In this document: piece after piece, positions 31,702-38,172 of the stretch
Layout: each line of letters begins with the position of its first letter
Numbering within the stretch: the first letter of the stretch is position 1
The notes under the pieces: model-generated
Database searches by the model: none
What the model was told of the DNA's origin: nothing
Seen by the model: only the letters and a program-made list of their open reading frames with translations
Origin: Mesorhizobium sp. Root102
GTDB lineage: Bacteria > Pseudomonadota > Alphaproteobacteria > Rhizobiales > Rhizobiaceae
DNA length: 38,172 nucleotides
Reading direction: 5' to 3'
Assembly (NCBI RefSeq): GCF_001425625.1
Contig: NZ_LMCP01000026.1
Coordinates: 1-38,172 of the forward strand
Translations under genes and position numbers: made by a program

Positions 31702-32694
31702 ATGAACCAACCCCACCCATTCCCCGGTTTCTCCCATGCCATCGTAAGGTGGGGGGTGCTCGCGGCCCTGGTGGGGGTGATCTTCTTCGCCGTGCCCCTC
31801 ATGGCGAAGGTGTACGAATTGCGCGTCCTGAACAACCTGTTGCTTTACATGCTCCTCGGTGCCGGCCTGACGATCGTGGTCGGCTATGCAGGCCTTCTCG
31901 ATCTCGGCTTCGTCGCGTTTTACGCAATCGGCGCCTACAGCTACGCGATCCTCGCCAGCGCCCAGTTTGACTTCCATCTGCCCTTCCTGCTTGTGTTGGC
32001 GATAGGCACCATCCTTGCGGCCTTTACCGGTTTACTGCTTGGCTATCCGGTCATGCGTCTGCGCGGCGATTACTTGGCAATTGTCACGCTGGGCTTTGGC
32101 GAAATCATCCGGATCATAATCAACAATTGGAACGGTTTGACCAACGGACCCAAGGGCATTGCCCGCATCGACAGACCGGACCTGCTGGGATGGCAGATCA
32201 CGACGCCCCGCGACCTTTACTTGTTTCTGCTAGTGGTGGTCATCCTGGTCTACACTCTGGTCTTCCGGTTGGAGCGTTCGCTGCTCGGTAAGGCGTGGCG
32301 GGCCATGCGGGAGGATCAGGTTGCGCTGCGCGCGAGCGGGGTTGACACGACGCGGCTCAAATTGCTGGCGTTTGCGCTCAGCGCCAGTATCGGTGGCGCG
32401 GCCGGCGTCTTCTTTGCAGCATCGCAGCGGTTCGTCAGCCCGGAGAGCTTCGTTCTGCACGAGTCCATACTGATTGTCGTGATCGTTGTTATAGGCGGCG
32501 TGGCCAACCTCATTGGCACCGTCATCGGAGCCTTCGTGGTCGTGATCGTGCCTGAACTCCTTCGCGGCTACCAGGATTACAGGATGCTGCTATTCGGCCT
32601 TCTGCTGGTGCTCGGCATTATTCTGAGGCCGGAGGGACTGGTGCCCCAGCGCTACGGAATCGGCTGGATCCTCAAGAAAACGGGATGGCGCTAG
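31702..32694 (+). CDS. livM: Branched-chain-amino-acid-type ABC permease (LivM-like)
   Basis: A 330-residue permease. It includes NNLLLYMLLGAGLTIVVGYAGLLDLGFVAFYAIGAYSYA, a hallmark of LivM, and the loop LGKAWRAMREDQVALRASGVDTTRLKLLAFALSA that contacts the ATPases. The ATG follows a GAGG ribosome-binding site within the livH stop region. Its last 10 bases overlap livG, indicating coupled translation. Confidence 0.92.
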   Translation: MNQPHPFPGFSHAIVRWGVLAALVGVIFFAVPLMAKVYELRVLNNLLLYMLLGAGLTIVVGYAGLLDLGFVAFYAIGAYSYAILASAQFDFHLPFLLVLAIGTILAAFTGLLLGYPVMRLRGDYLAIVTLGFGEIIRIIINNWNGLTNGPKGIARIDRPDLLGWQITTPRDLYLFLLVVVILVYTLVFRLERSLLGKAWRAMREDQVALRASGVDTTRLKLLAFALSASIGGAAGVFFAASQRFVSPESFVLHESILIVVIVVIGGVANLIGTVIGAFVVVIVPELLRGYQDYRMLLFGLLLVLGIILRPEGLVPQRYGIGWILKKTGWR

Positions 32695-33530
32695 TGTTGC
32701 AGTTCCGGAACGTTTCCAAGAAGTTTGGTGCACTCGCCGCCATCAGCGATCTGAACGTGGACTTCAAGCCCGGCATTATCACTTCGGTGATTGGACCAAA
32801 CGGCGCTGGAAAGTCGACGGCGATCAACCTGGCCGGTGGCGCTTATCCCTTGAGCGGCGGGGCAATCTTCCTTGACGGTCGCGATATCACCGGCCTTCCC
32901 CCGTACAAGCTTGCGCAGAGCGGCGTTTCACGGACGTTTCAAAATCTTCGACTTTTCGAGGATATGACTCTGATCGAGCACATCGAGGTGTGCGAGCTGA
33001 CTCGAACTTTCCGCCAGGTTCCGCTGGAAGTCTTCTGGCCACCAGCTGCGCGCCGCATGGCTGTTGAACGCGAGAAACGCGCCATGGCGGTTCTGGATAA
33101 ATTTGATCTCGCCGGGATCGGCCATGTTCGCGCACGAGATCTGCCTTACGGCCACCGCAAGCTGCTAGAAATTGCACGGGCTATCGCTGTTCGCCCGCGC
33201 GTCCTGTTTCTCGATGAGCCTGCCGCTGGGCTCAACTTCAAAGAGACCCGTGCCCTAGGTGAGAGATTGCTGGCGCTGAGGAGTCCGGATTTGATTATCG
33301 TCCTAATCGAGCATGACATGGACATGGTCATGCGGCTATCGGACGAAATCTATGTCCTCCACCAGGGCCGTCTGCTCGCCCATGGCACACCCGACCAGAT
33401 CAAAGGCAACACTGATGTCCAGACCGCCTATCTCGGAAGCCCCAACGACCACCAAGCCCTCCAGGCCGCTGCTCGCACTCGAGAAAGTCGAGTCCGGATA
33501 CGGACAGGTGAAGGTGTTACGTGGCATTGA
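32685..33530 (+). CDS. livG: Branched-chain-amino-acid-type ABC ATPase (LivG-like)
   Basis: A 281-residue ATPase. Walker A GPNGAGKST (about 43-51), Q-loop FQNLRLFEDMT, signature-like LPYGHRKLLEIARAI (Q replaced by H, which I believe occurs in some LivG proteins), Walker B VLFLDEPAAGLN and switch IEHDMDMVM are present. The normal LivG end, near TAYLGS, is followed by about thirty further residues read through the start of livF in another frame, giving a 116-base overlap. The C-terminal tail is probably nonfunctional or an effect of a lost stop codon. Confidence 0.92.
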   Translation: MALVLQFRNVSKKFGALAAISDLNVDFKPGIITSVIGPNGAGKSTAINLAGGAYPLSGGAIFLDGRDITGLPPYKLAQSGVSRTFQNLRLFEDMTLIEHIEVCELTRTFRQVPLEVFWPPAARRMAVEREKRAMAVLDKFDLAGIGHVRARDLPYGHRKLLEIARAIAVRPRVLFLDEPAAGLNFKETRALGERLLALRSPDLIIVLIEHDMDMVMRLSDEIYVLHQGRLLAHGTPDQIKGNTDVQTAYLGSPNDHQALQAAARTRESRVRIRTGEGVTWH

Positions 33531-34176
33531 CCTGACAATCTACCAAGGCGAAATCCTCGCCCTTATCGGTCCAAATGGCGCCGGCAAAAGCACGCTACTC
33601 AAAACAATTTCCAATCTGGCGCGTTTGACTGCGGGGCGCCTGATCTTCGACGGTGAGGAGATTGCGGGGCTGGGACCCGAAGCAATCTGCCGGCTTGGCC
33701 TTTCGCATTGCCCCGAAGGTCGGCGCATATTCGGTACGCTCACGGTGGAGGAAAACATTGTAGCCGCGCTTCTGCCAAGGAGCCCGGAGGCCGGTGTCGT
33801 AATGGAACGCTCCTACGGGCTTTTCCCCATACTGGCCGAGAAGCGTAATGACCGTGCCAGCACGTTGAGTGGTGGCCAACAGCAGATGCTCGCCGTCGCC
33901 AGGGCGCTGGCAGCGGCACCCCGGCTGCTGATGGTCGACGAGCTTTCCCTCGGCCTTGCGCCGAAAGTTACTCACGCAATCTTTGAGACATTGCTGCAAC
34001 TCGCAGACGATGGGCTAACCATCATCGTCGTGGAACAGAATGTAGGCCTCGCGCTCAACGTGAGCGACTATGCGATGGTGATCGAGGGAGGACGATGCGT
34101 CGTGGAGGGTCCCAGTCATTTGCTGGAGGCCGAACCTAGGCTGCGCGACCTATACATGGCACAGGTGGACGACTAA
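33415..34176 (+). CDS. livF: Branched-chain-amino-acid-type ABC ATPase (LivF-like)
   Basis: A 253-residue ATPase. Walker A GPNGAGKST, HCPEGRRIFGTLTVEENI, signature LSGGQQQMLAVARAL, Walker B LLMVDELSLGLAP and IVVEQNVGLALNVSD, as in other LivF proteins, are visible. The only credible ATG in the frame before the conserved start (LLALEKVESGYGQVKVLRG) is at 33415, inside livG; no later ATG, GTG or TTG precedes the domain. So the protein begins with about 18 less conserved residues. It is the last gene of the importer operon. Confidence 0.92.
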   Translation: MSRPPISEAPTTTKPSRPLLALEKVESGYGQVKVLRGIDLTIYQGEILALIGPNGAGKSTLLKTISNLARLTAGRLIFDGEEIAGLGPEAICRLGLSHCPEGRRIFGTLTVEENIVAALLPRSPEAGVVMERSYGLFPILAEKRNDRASTLSGGQQQMLAVARALAAAPRLLMVDELSLGLAPKVTHAIFETLLQLADDGLTIIVVEQNVGLALNVSDYAMVIEGGRCVVEGPSHLLEAEPRLRDLYMAQVDD

Positions 34177-34179
34177 TCA

Positions 34180-34207
34180 CCGCGCTGGGCGCGGCTTGAA
34201 ATTCAAG
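34180..34207. terminator. Paired hairpins between convergent livF and deacetylase genes
   Basis: CCGCGC-TGG-GCGCGG (34180-34194) is a perfect 6-bp stem, directly followed by CTTGAA-A-TTCAAG (34195-34207), a second perfect 6-bp palindrome overlapping the stop of the minus-strand gene. Neither has a strong T-run. A weak bidirectional terminator is plausible. Confidence 0.4.
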
Positions 34208-35222
34208 CGGCGAAGAAGCCGAGAAAGTCACTAACCAGGTCGCCAAGGCCCGGGAATGGATAGCCGCCTTCTTGGATGATCACGGTTGGCAGGTTCAGCC
34301 CGGCAATCCTTTTTGCCGCCGCCTCAAATCCCGCGGCGGACACATTATGCATGCCGTGCGGATCATCCACAAAAGCGTCCGTTCCGAGTGACAGGACAAG
34401 AGCTTGCGGCGCGAAAATCCCTACTCCCTCGATCGCCTTGTCGAGAGCGTCAAGATACGGGCCGTCGGCGGAGCCAAAAGGGAAGGCAACATTGAGCGTC
34501 TTACCAACCCCCTCTCCGGACCCGGTCTGCTGCGGGTATCCCCAGAAATAGGGGTAGAATTCCGATGGGTCTCCGTGGATTGACGCAAAGAAGACGTCGC
34601 CCCGGTCGTAGAATATCTCTTGTGTGCCGTTTCCGTGATGCACGTCGATATCAAGAATAGCGACCCTGTCGTATCGCTCGCTCAGCATCTGGGCGGCAAT
34701 GGCAGCGTTGTTCAGGTAGCAGAATCCCATTGCTCGGTCGCGGCCGGCATGATGTCCCGGCGGGCGGCACAACGCATATGCTGCCTCGCCCGTGGCCATC
34801 ACACACTCGGCAGCGGTTGCGGCCGTCTGTGCTGCCGCATTCGCCGCGCGCCACGTGCCTTCATTGATTTCGCAGGCCATGTCGCCGGTATGCCATCCCA
34901 AAAGTCCAACCGGTCCGCTAGGCTTCAACGCGTCGGGGCCGCGAGGGTGTACGTTAGGAAACAGCGGCTGATCGCCGTCGAAAGTGGATGTCCACTTTGC
35001 ATGTGCCTGGACAAGGAAATCGACGTAGTCGGCATCGTGCACAGCCAGAATTGGCGCTCGTCCAAAATCTTTCGCCGCCTGCACCGGATGTCCACGCGAC
35101 TGGAGAGATTTAAGAATCGCTGCGGGTCTCGCTGGAATTTCAGGACTTCGGACAAACCGCCCACGCTCCACGAAGCTGCCGCCGTCGTGATCGAGCTGTA
35201 CTGGCGACCAAATAATTCGCAT
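34203..35222 (-). CDS. Acetylpolyamine amidohydrolase-like zinc deacetylase (class II HDAC family)
   Basis: A 339-residue member of the arginase/deacetylase fold. Active-site features are RPPGHHAGRDRAMGFCYLNNAA (H157, H158), LDIDVHHGNGTQE (D193, H195), SLGTDAF (D282) and EGGYPFPG (Y321). These correspond to the Zn ligands D195, H197, D284 and catalytic Tyr323 I recall for Mycoplana acetylpolyamine amidohydrolase, each one or two residues earlier, and length is nearly the same. It should remove an acetyl or acyl group from an amine. ATG at 35222 is chosen over 35252 because it gives the family N-terminus MRIIWSPVQLDHDGG. It is divergent from the aminotransferase, with a shared operator between them. 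Confidence 0.9.
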   Translation of the reverse strand: MRIIWSPVQLDHDGGSFVERGRFVRSPEIPARPAAILKSLQSRGHPVQAAKDFGRAPILAVHDADYVDFLVQAHAKWTSTFDGDQPLFPNVHPRGPDALKPSGPVGLLGWHTGDMACEINEGTWRAANAAAQTAATAAECVMATGEAAYALCRPPGHHAGRDRAMGFCYLNNAAIAAQMLSERYDRVAILDIDVHHGNGTQEIFYDRGDVFFASIHGDPSEFYPYFWGYPQQTGSGEGVGKTLNVAFPFGSADGPYLDALDKAIEGVGIFAPQALVLSLGTDAFVDDPHGMHNVSAAGFEAAAKRIAGLNLPTVIIQEGGYPFPGLGDLVSDFLGFFAA

Positions 35223-35256
35223 GGCTGATTTCCGAGATTGACAATAAGGCATATAC

Positions 35257-35272
35257 GTTTCTTATAGGAAAC
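35257..35272. promoter_or_regulatory. Putative XRE-cupin operator, copy 2
   Basis: GTTTCTTATAGGAAAC differs from the copy at 29379-29394 by one base (A for G). It lies 34 bases before the deacetylase ATG on one side and 52 before the aminotransferase ATG on the other, so it can act on both divergent genes. Confidence 0.7.
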
Positions 35273-35324
35273 AAACACGTGCTCTAAATTTAGTCAAGCA
35301 CCCCCGGCGGCGAAGGAAACGCGC

Positions 35325-36650
35325 ATGTTACCCAACACGGCATCGGGCCAGCTCTATGCCAGGGCCTGCAAGGTCTTGGTCGAGGGCGTGAGCTCCGCGT
35401 CCCGCGGGCCCGTCAATTACACACCTCACCCTCCTTACATGCGCCGCGCCGTCGGCGCTTATATCTATGATGCGGACGACAACGAATACGTTGACTGGAT
35501 GATGTCATTCGGGGCGCTTCCGATGGGCCATGCCCACCCAATGATCGTGAACGTGGTGCAGCGCGAGGTCGCAAATGGCACACATTTCGCCAGTGCGCTG
35601 GAGGTTGAGGTCGAGGTGGCCGAGAAGCTCGTCTCCATGCTTCCGACAGCGTCCAAGATCCGGTTTGCAAATACCGGTACGGAAGCCTGCATGGCGGCAT
35701 TTCGCATGGCACGCGCGCTGACTGGACGTTCCAAGATCGTCAAGTTCGAGGGTCACTACCACGGCTGGTACGACGCCGTCCTTCTGAACAGCAATGCACA
35801 TGCGCCGACCGCGCTCGGTCACAGGAATGATCCAATCCGCATTCCCGACAGTTCAGGTCTGACGCCGGGGTCGCTCGCCGACACGATCGTCGTGCCCTGG
35901 AATGACGAGGAAGCGCTGACGCGCGTCATGGAATCGTACGGACGCCAGATCGCCTGCGTCGCTACGGAAGGCATCATGACCAATATGGGCGTGATCCCAC
36001 CGCGCCCCGGCTACTTGGCATTCGTCCAGAAGATTTGCCGCGAATACGGAGCGCTCTTCTACCTCGACGAGACAGTCACCGGATTTCGCGTCGGCGCTGA
36101 AGGTTGCGCCGGGCTCTACGGGCTCGAGCCGGACATCATCACCTACGGAAAGGCTCTGGGCCAGGGTTTTCCGATCGCGGCAATCACCGGGCCGGATCAG
36201 ATCATGAGTGCTTTGGAATGGGGCAAGGTTCTACACTACGGAACCCACAACGCGCCGAGATTGGGATTGTTTGCGACCAAAACGATGCTCGCGGCGATGA
36301 CCGAAGATGGCGGCGCCGGTTTCGATTACCTCCAGGAAACTGGGCGGCGGATGACCGAGGCGGCACGGGAGGTTTTGGCCGCGCAGTCAAAACACCGCGC
36401 CATCGTCCAGAACGTGGGCTCGCTGTTTCAGATCTATTTTACTGACCGTGACGAGGTGACCGATTATCGAGACTTTTGCGAATACGTGGACCGGGACAAG
36501 TTCCGCCGTTTTGCAAACCTGCTGCTGCAGTTTGGCGTCTATATCTGTCCGTCCAACGCCCTGCACAATTTGAGTTCGCTGGCGCATACGACAGCTGAAA
36601 TCGAGAAGACGAGCATGGCGTTTGCACGCGCGCTCGATGCATTGGACTGA
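35325..36650 (+). CDS. Class III aminotransferase, glutamate-1-semialdehyde aminomutase-like
   Basis: A 441-residue PLP enzyme. The N-terminus VEGVSSASRGPVNYTPHPPYMRRA and substrate region FANTGTEACMAAFRMARALTGR resemble glutamate-1-semialdehyde 2,1-aminomutases. The PLP-binding lysine is K276 (ITYGKALGQGFP), with the cofactor-binding Asp in LDETVTGFR (248-249 region) and FEGHYHGWYD at 141-150. The ATG at 35325 follows GAAGGAAAC. Many rhizobial relatives act not in haem synthesis but as omega- or beta-amino-acid aminotransferases. Next to a deacetylase and an amino-acid-type importer, transamination of the deacylated amine is the likely role. The specific substrate is unknown. Confidence 0.88.
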   Translation: MLPNTASGQLYARACKVLVEGVSSASRGPVNYTPHPPYMRRAVGAYIYDADDNEYVDWMMSFGALPMGHAHPMIVNVVQREVANGTHFASALEVEVEVAEKLVSMLPTASKIRFANTGTEACMAAFRMARALTGRSKIVKFEGHYHGWYDAVLLNSNAHAPTALGHRNDPIRIPDSSGLTPGSLADTIVVPWNDEEALTRVMESYGRQIACVATEGIMTNMGVIPPRPGYLAFVQKICREYGALFYLDETVTGFRVGAEGCAGLYGLEPDIITYGKALGQGFPIAAITGPDQIMSALEWGKVLHYGTHNAPRLGLFATKTMLAAMTEDGGAGFDYLQETGRRMTEAAREVLAAQSKHRAIVQNVGSLFQIYFTDRDEVTDYRDFCEYVDRDKFRRFANLLLQFGVYICPSNALHNLSSLAHTTAEIEKTSMAFARALDALD

Positions 36651-36662
36651 GGCAGCGGCTCT

Positions 36663-36696
36663 GGCTCTGATCCGGGGCAACGGGCGTTGCCGAGCC
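36663..36696 (+). terminator. Hairpin after the aminotransferase gene
   Basis: GGCTC (36663-36667) and GAGCC (36692-36696) flank an inner stem GGCAAC/GTTGCC (36676-36681, 36686-36691). It lies just after the aminotransferase stop, before the convergent regulator. No T-run, so efficiency is uncertain. Confidence 0.45.
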
Positions 36697-36725
36697 TGCT
36701 GGCCGGCCCTCCCGATGCGACGGGC

Positions 36726-37319
36726 TCACTCCTGCGTGCAAACATAAACGGCCTCACAGATCGTGTCGCCGCCGGAAATGCAAGCATGCCCCATGCGTCC
36801 GTCGAAATAGATGCTGTCCCCGGGGTTGAGGACAATCGGCTCATAGGTGTCGCTGTAGAAGATCATCTGCCCGCTCAGCACAAGCATGAAATCTTCGGTC
36901 TCATGCCTGTTCCAGTCATCAAACTCTTCCAAGGATCTAGCCGTCATCCGGCTGATGAACGGTAGCATGCGCTTCGACTTCAGATTGCTGGCGTGCGGAA
37001 CGAGTATATAATTCGGATACTCGATCTGGTCGGCGTCCGCACCTTCGGTAACCGCGAAGCGTCCAGTTGGCGCAGGGAACGCCTGCGGTTTCAACAATTC
37101 CGCAAGTTCCATGCCGAAGCCGGAGGCCAGTTTCAGCAACACTTCGAAAGTGGGCGACATGCGCCCGTTCTCCATCTTGGAAAGCGTCGAGCGAACAAGA
37201 CCGGACCGCCGGGCGAGCTCTTCCAGAGTTATACTGTGCTGCTTGCGCAACGACCTAAGGCGCGCGCTGAGGTCGAACGCCTTGCCCGGTGCCTTTTGCT
37301 GGTCGTACAAACCGGTCAT
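36726..37319 (-). CDS. XRE-family regulator with C-terminal cupin domain
   Basis: A 197-residue regulator with a helix-turn-helix (LSARLRSLRKQHSITLEELARRSGLVRSTLSKMENGRMSPTFEVL-type region; recognition helix at SGLVRSTLSKMEN) and a cupin domain (LVLSGQMIFYSDTYEPIVLNPGDSIYFDGRMGHACI-type block). ATG at 37319 is favoured over 37436 because GGGGAAAG lies 7 bases upstream and family members are of this length. It is convergent with the aminotransferase. Its nearest candidate operators are the near-palindromes at 29379 and 35257, the type of TTTC-N-GAAA site used by such regulators, so it likely controls the importer, deacetylase and aminotransferase genes. Confidence 0.9.
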   Translation of the reverse strand: MTGLYDQQKAPGKAFDLSARLRSLRKQHSITLEELARRSGLVRSTLSKMENGRMSPTFEVLLKLASGFGMELAELLKPQAFPAPTGRFAVTEGADADQIEYPNYILVPHASNLKSKRMLPFISRMTARSLEEFDDWNRHETEDFMLVLSGQMIFYSDTYEPIVLNPGDSIYFDGRMGHACISGGDTICEAVYVCTQE

Positions 37320-37840
37320 TAAACTGCTTTCCCCGCGTTCACCGGTCAGGCGAACGATCTTCTTGCTTTCTCCATCCGCGGCGGGCTTCCATTGGCTTGC
37401 TGATTCTGCTCCAGCCCTTTTCGAGGCATTCTTCATTGCCGACCCAGTCCGTATCGCGCGCCGCCGATTCGGCGGACATTCATTACCATGAATTCGTTTC
37501 CCAACTCTACGGTGCCGAGCTGTGTCGATCTAGCTCCAAAGAGACAAGGCGTGTTGCCTGCTGACGGGCTTCGCTCGATCATTAAGCAGGAACTTCCACA
37601 CTGCCAATTATGCGACTTTGAGCAAACAAGCATTGAACAACCCAACCACACCGCATTTGCGCGGCTTTGATATGCCCGGACAAATTGACGCCGAGGGCAC
37701 CAGGGTGTCCGTCACAAGGGCGACATTCACGTCACAGGTGCCGCGGGCGGCCTGACACGGTTTACGCGGGCTGTCAAAGCGTAAGTCGTGATTCCCGCCT
37801 CACGCGCAAGGCGCAGCATTTGTGCTACAAGGGGATCAAG
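37320..37840. other. Intergenic region without a recognised gene
   Basis: About 520 bases. Short frames exist on both strands but none shows family resemblance, and no clear inverted repeat or RNA signature was seen. Its left part carries the leader of the XRE regulator and its right part the leader of the small truncated gene. Possibly more decayed mobile or gene remnants. Confidence 0.45.
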
Positions 37841-38080
37841 ATGGACGAAAAATATGCCAATGCGCGTGAACACTTCTTCGCTGCAATTCGGACGTTGGCA
37901 GCTCCTTCCGACACCATACAGACGCGCTTGATCGACGCGAATGTGAACATTTTGCACGTCACAATCGATGAGTTCGACGGTGACCGGGAGCTCAACTTCA
38001 AGTTTGCCAAAATACTTGACCTTCTGGCCGTCGATCAGGATGATATGGAAACTGTCGCTCTTGAAACGGCAGCGTGTTGA
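37841..38080 (+). CDS. Small acidic protein of unknown function, probably 3'-truncated by an IS21-type end
   Basis: A 79-residue, acidic, helical-looking protein (MDEKYANAREHFFAAIRTLAAP...), with AAGGGG 6 bases before the ATG at 37841. It has no signal peptide or membrane segment and no motif I can assign. The last two codons (TGT TGA) are the first bases of the IS21-like terminal sequence starting near 38075, so the natural C-terminus is likely lost. An earlier open frame start at 37667 lacks a ribosome-binding site and is not preferred. Known function: none that I recognise. Confidence 0.6.
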   Translation: MDEKYANAREHFFAAIRTLAAPSDTIQTRLIDANVNILHVTIDEFDGDRELNFKFAKILDLLAVDQDDMETVALETAAC

Positions 38081-38172
38081 TTTTCACTGAGAACTGACCC
38101 GGCATTTCCACCGAGAAGTGACCCGCCTTTCATGTATGTTTCGGTTCGGTGTTGAGGGTCAAGGTTCTGGCT
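38075..38172. mobile_element. Terminal region of an IS21-family-type element (cut by window end)
   Basis: Two 21-base direct repeats, TTTTCACTGAGAACTGACC.. (38081-38101) and TTTCCACCGAGAAGTGACC.. (38105-38125), match at 18 of 21 positions and are spaced 24 bases apart. Ends that start TGTTGATTT and carry repeated GAGAA-TGACCC blocks are typical, as I recall, of IS21-family elements in rhizobia. Transposase genes would lie beyond the window. The exact boundary near 38075 is an estimate. Confidence 0.6.

Noticed and set aside
37488..37670. Plus-strand 60-residue frame before the small truncated gene, with a faint GVLP similarity to dCTP deaminase starts
   Set aside because: Similarity covers only a few residues and no ribosome-binding site is seen.

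Overview
The window looks like an accessory catabolic region from an alphaproteobacterium of the order Hyphomicrobiales (Rhizobiales), for example Mesorhizobium, Sinorhizobium, Agrobacterium or a relative. This is inferred from high GC, rhizobial-type proteins (a TarD-like D-tartrate dehydratase, TtuC-like dehydrogenases, several ABC uptake systems next to their regulators) and decayed insertion sequences of four families (IS630, IS6, IS66, IS21) at the seams between modules. No rRNA, tRNA, CRISPR array or replication origin was seen. The layout suits a plasmid or genomic island, but the sequence does not decide which.

Left part (1-2110): a truncated IS630 transposase, then on the minus strand a small CxxC protein overlapping a COG0523/CobW-type GTPase.

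Module 1 (2329-16426): an eight-gene minus-strand operon, read from 10682 down to 2367, encodes a Tat-exported peptide-type binding protein, two permeases, two ATPases, a short-chain dehydrogenase, a GntR/FadR-type regulator and a polysaccharide-deacetylase-fold hydrolase of the type that includes cyclic imide hydrolases and allantoinase PuuE. Divergent from it is an operon for a type II asparaginase-like amidohydrolase, a TtuC-like dehydrogenase and a TarD-like dehydratase. A convergent second TtuC-like gene with its own divergent LysR regulator follows. The promoter region shared by the two operons carries a perfect FadR-type palindrome and two weaker copies spaced by whole helical turns. 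The gene content suggests uptake of an amide or imide, removal of the nitrogen and conversion of a hydroxy-dicarboxylate such as tartrate to oxaloacetate.

Junction (16427-19282): eroded DNA with a possible short-chain dehydrogenase tail, a second deacetylase-fold gene, an ArsR regulator broken by an in-frame stop, and a decayed IS6 element with recognisable terminal inverted repeats.

Module 2 (19283-29063): a probable minus-strand operon hyuA-hyuB-binding protein-ATPase-permease-permease-ridA, divergent from an XRE-cupin regulator. A ribose-type ABC importer is coupled to an ATP-dependent hydantoinase/oxoprolinase and a RidA protein, which suggests import and opening of a cyclic amide.

Module 3 (29379-37319): a complete branched-chain-amino-acid-type importer (binding protein, LivH, LivM, LivG, LivF), an acetylpolyamine-amidohydrolase-like deacetylase, a glutamate-1-semialdehyde-aminomutase-like aminotransferase and an XRE-cupin regulator. 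The same 16-base near-palindrome lies before the importer and between the deacetylase and aminotransferase genes, which suggests one regulon for an N-acylated amine or amino acid. The right end holds a small gene cut off by the terminal repeats of an IS21-type element.
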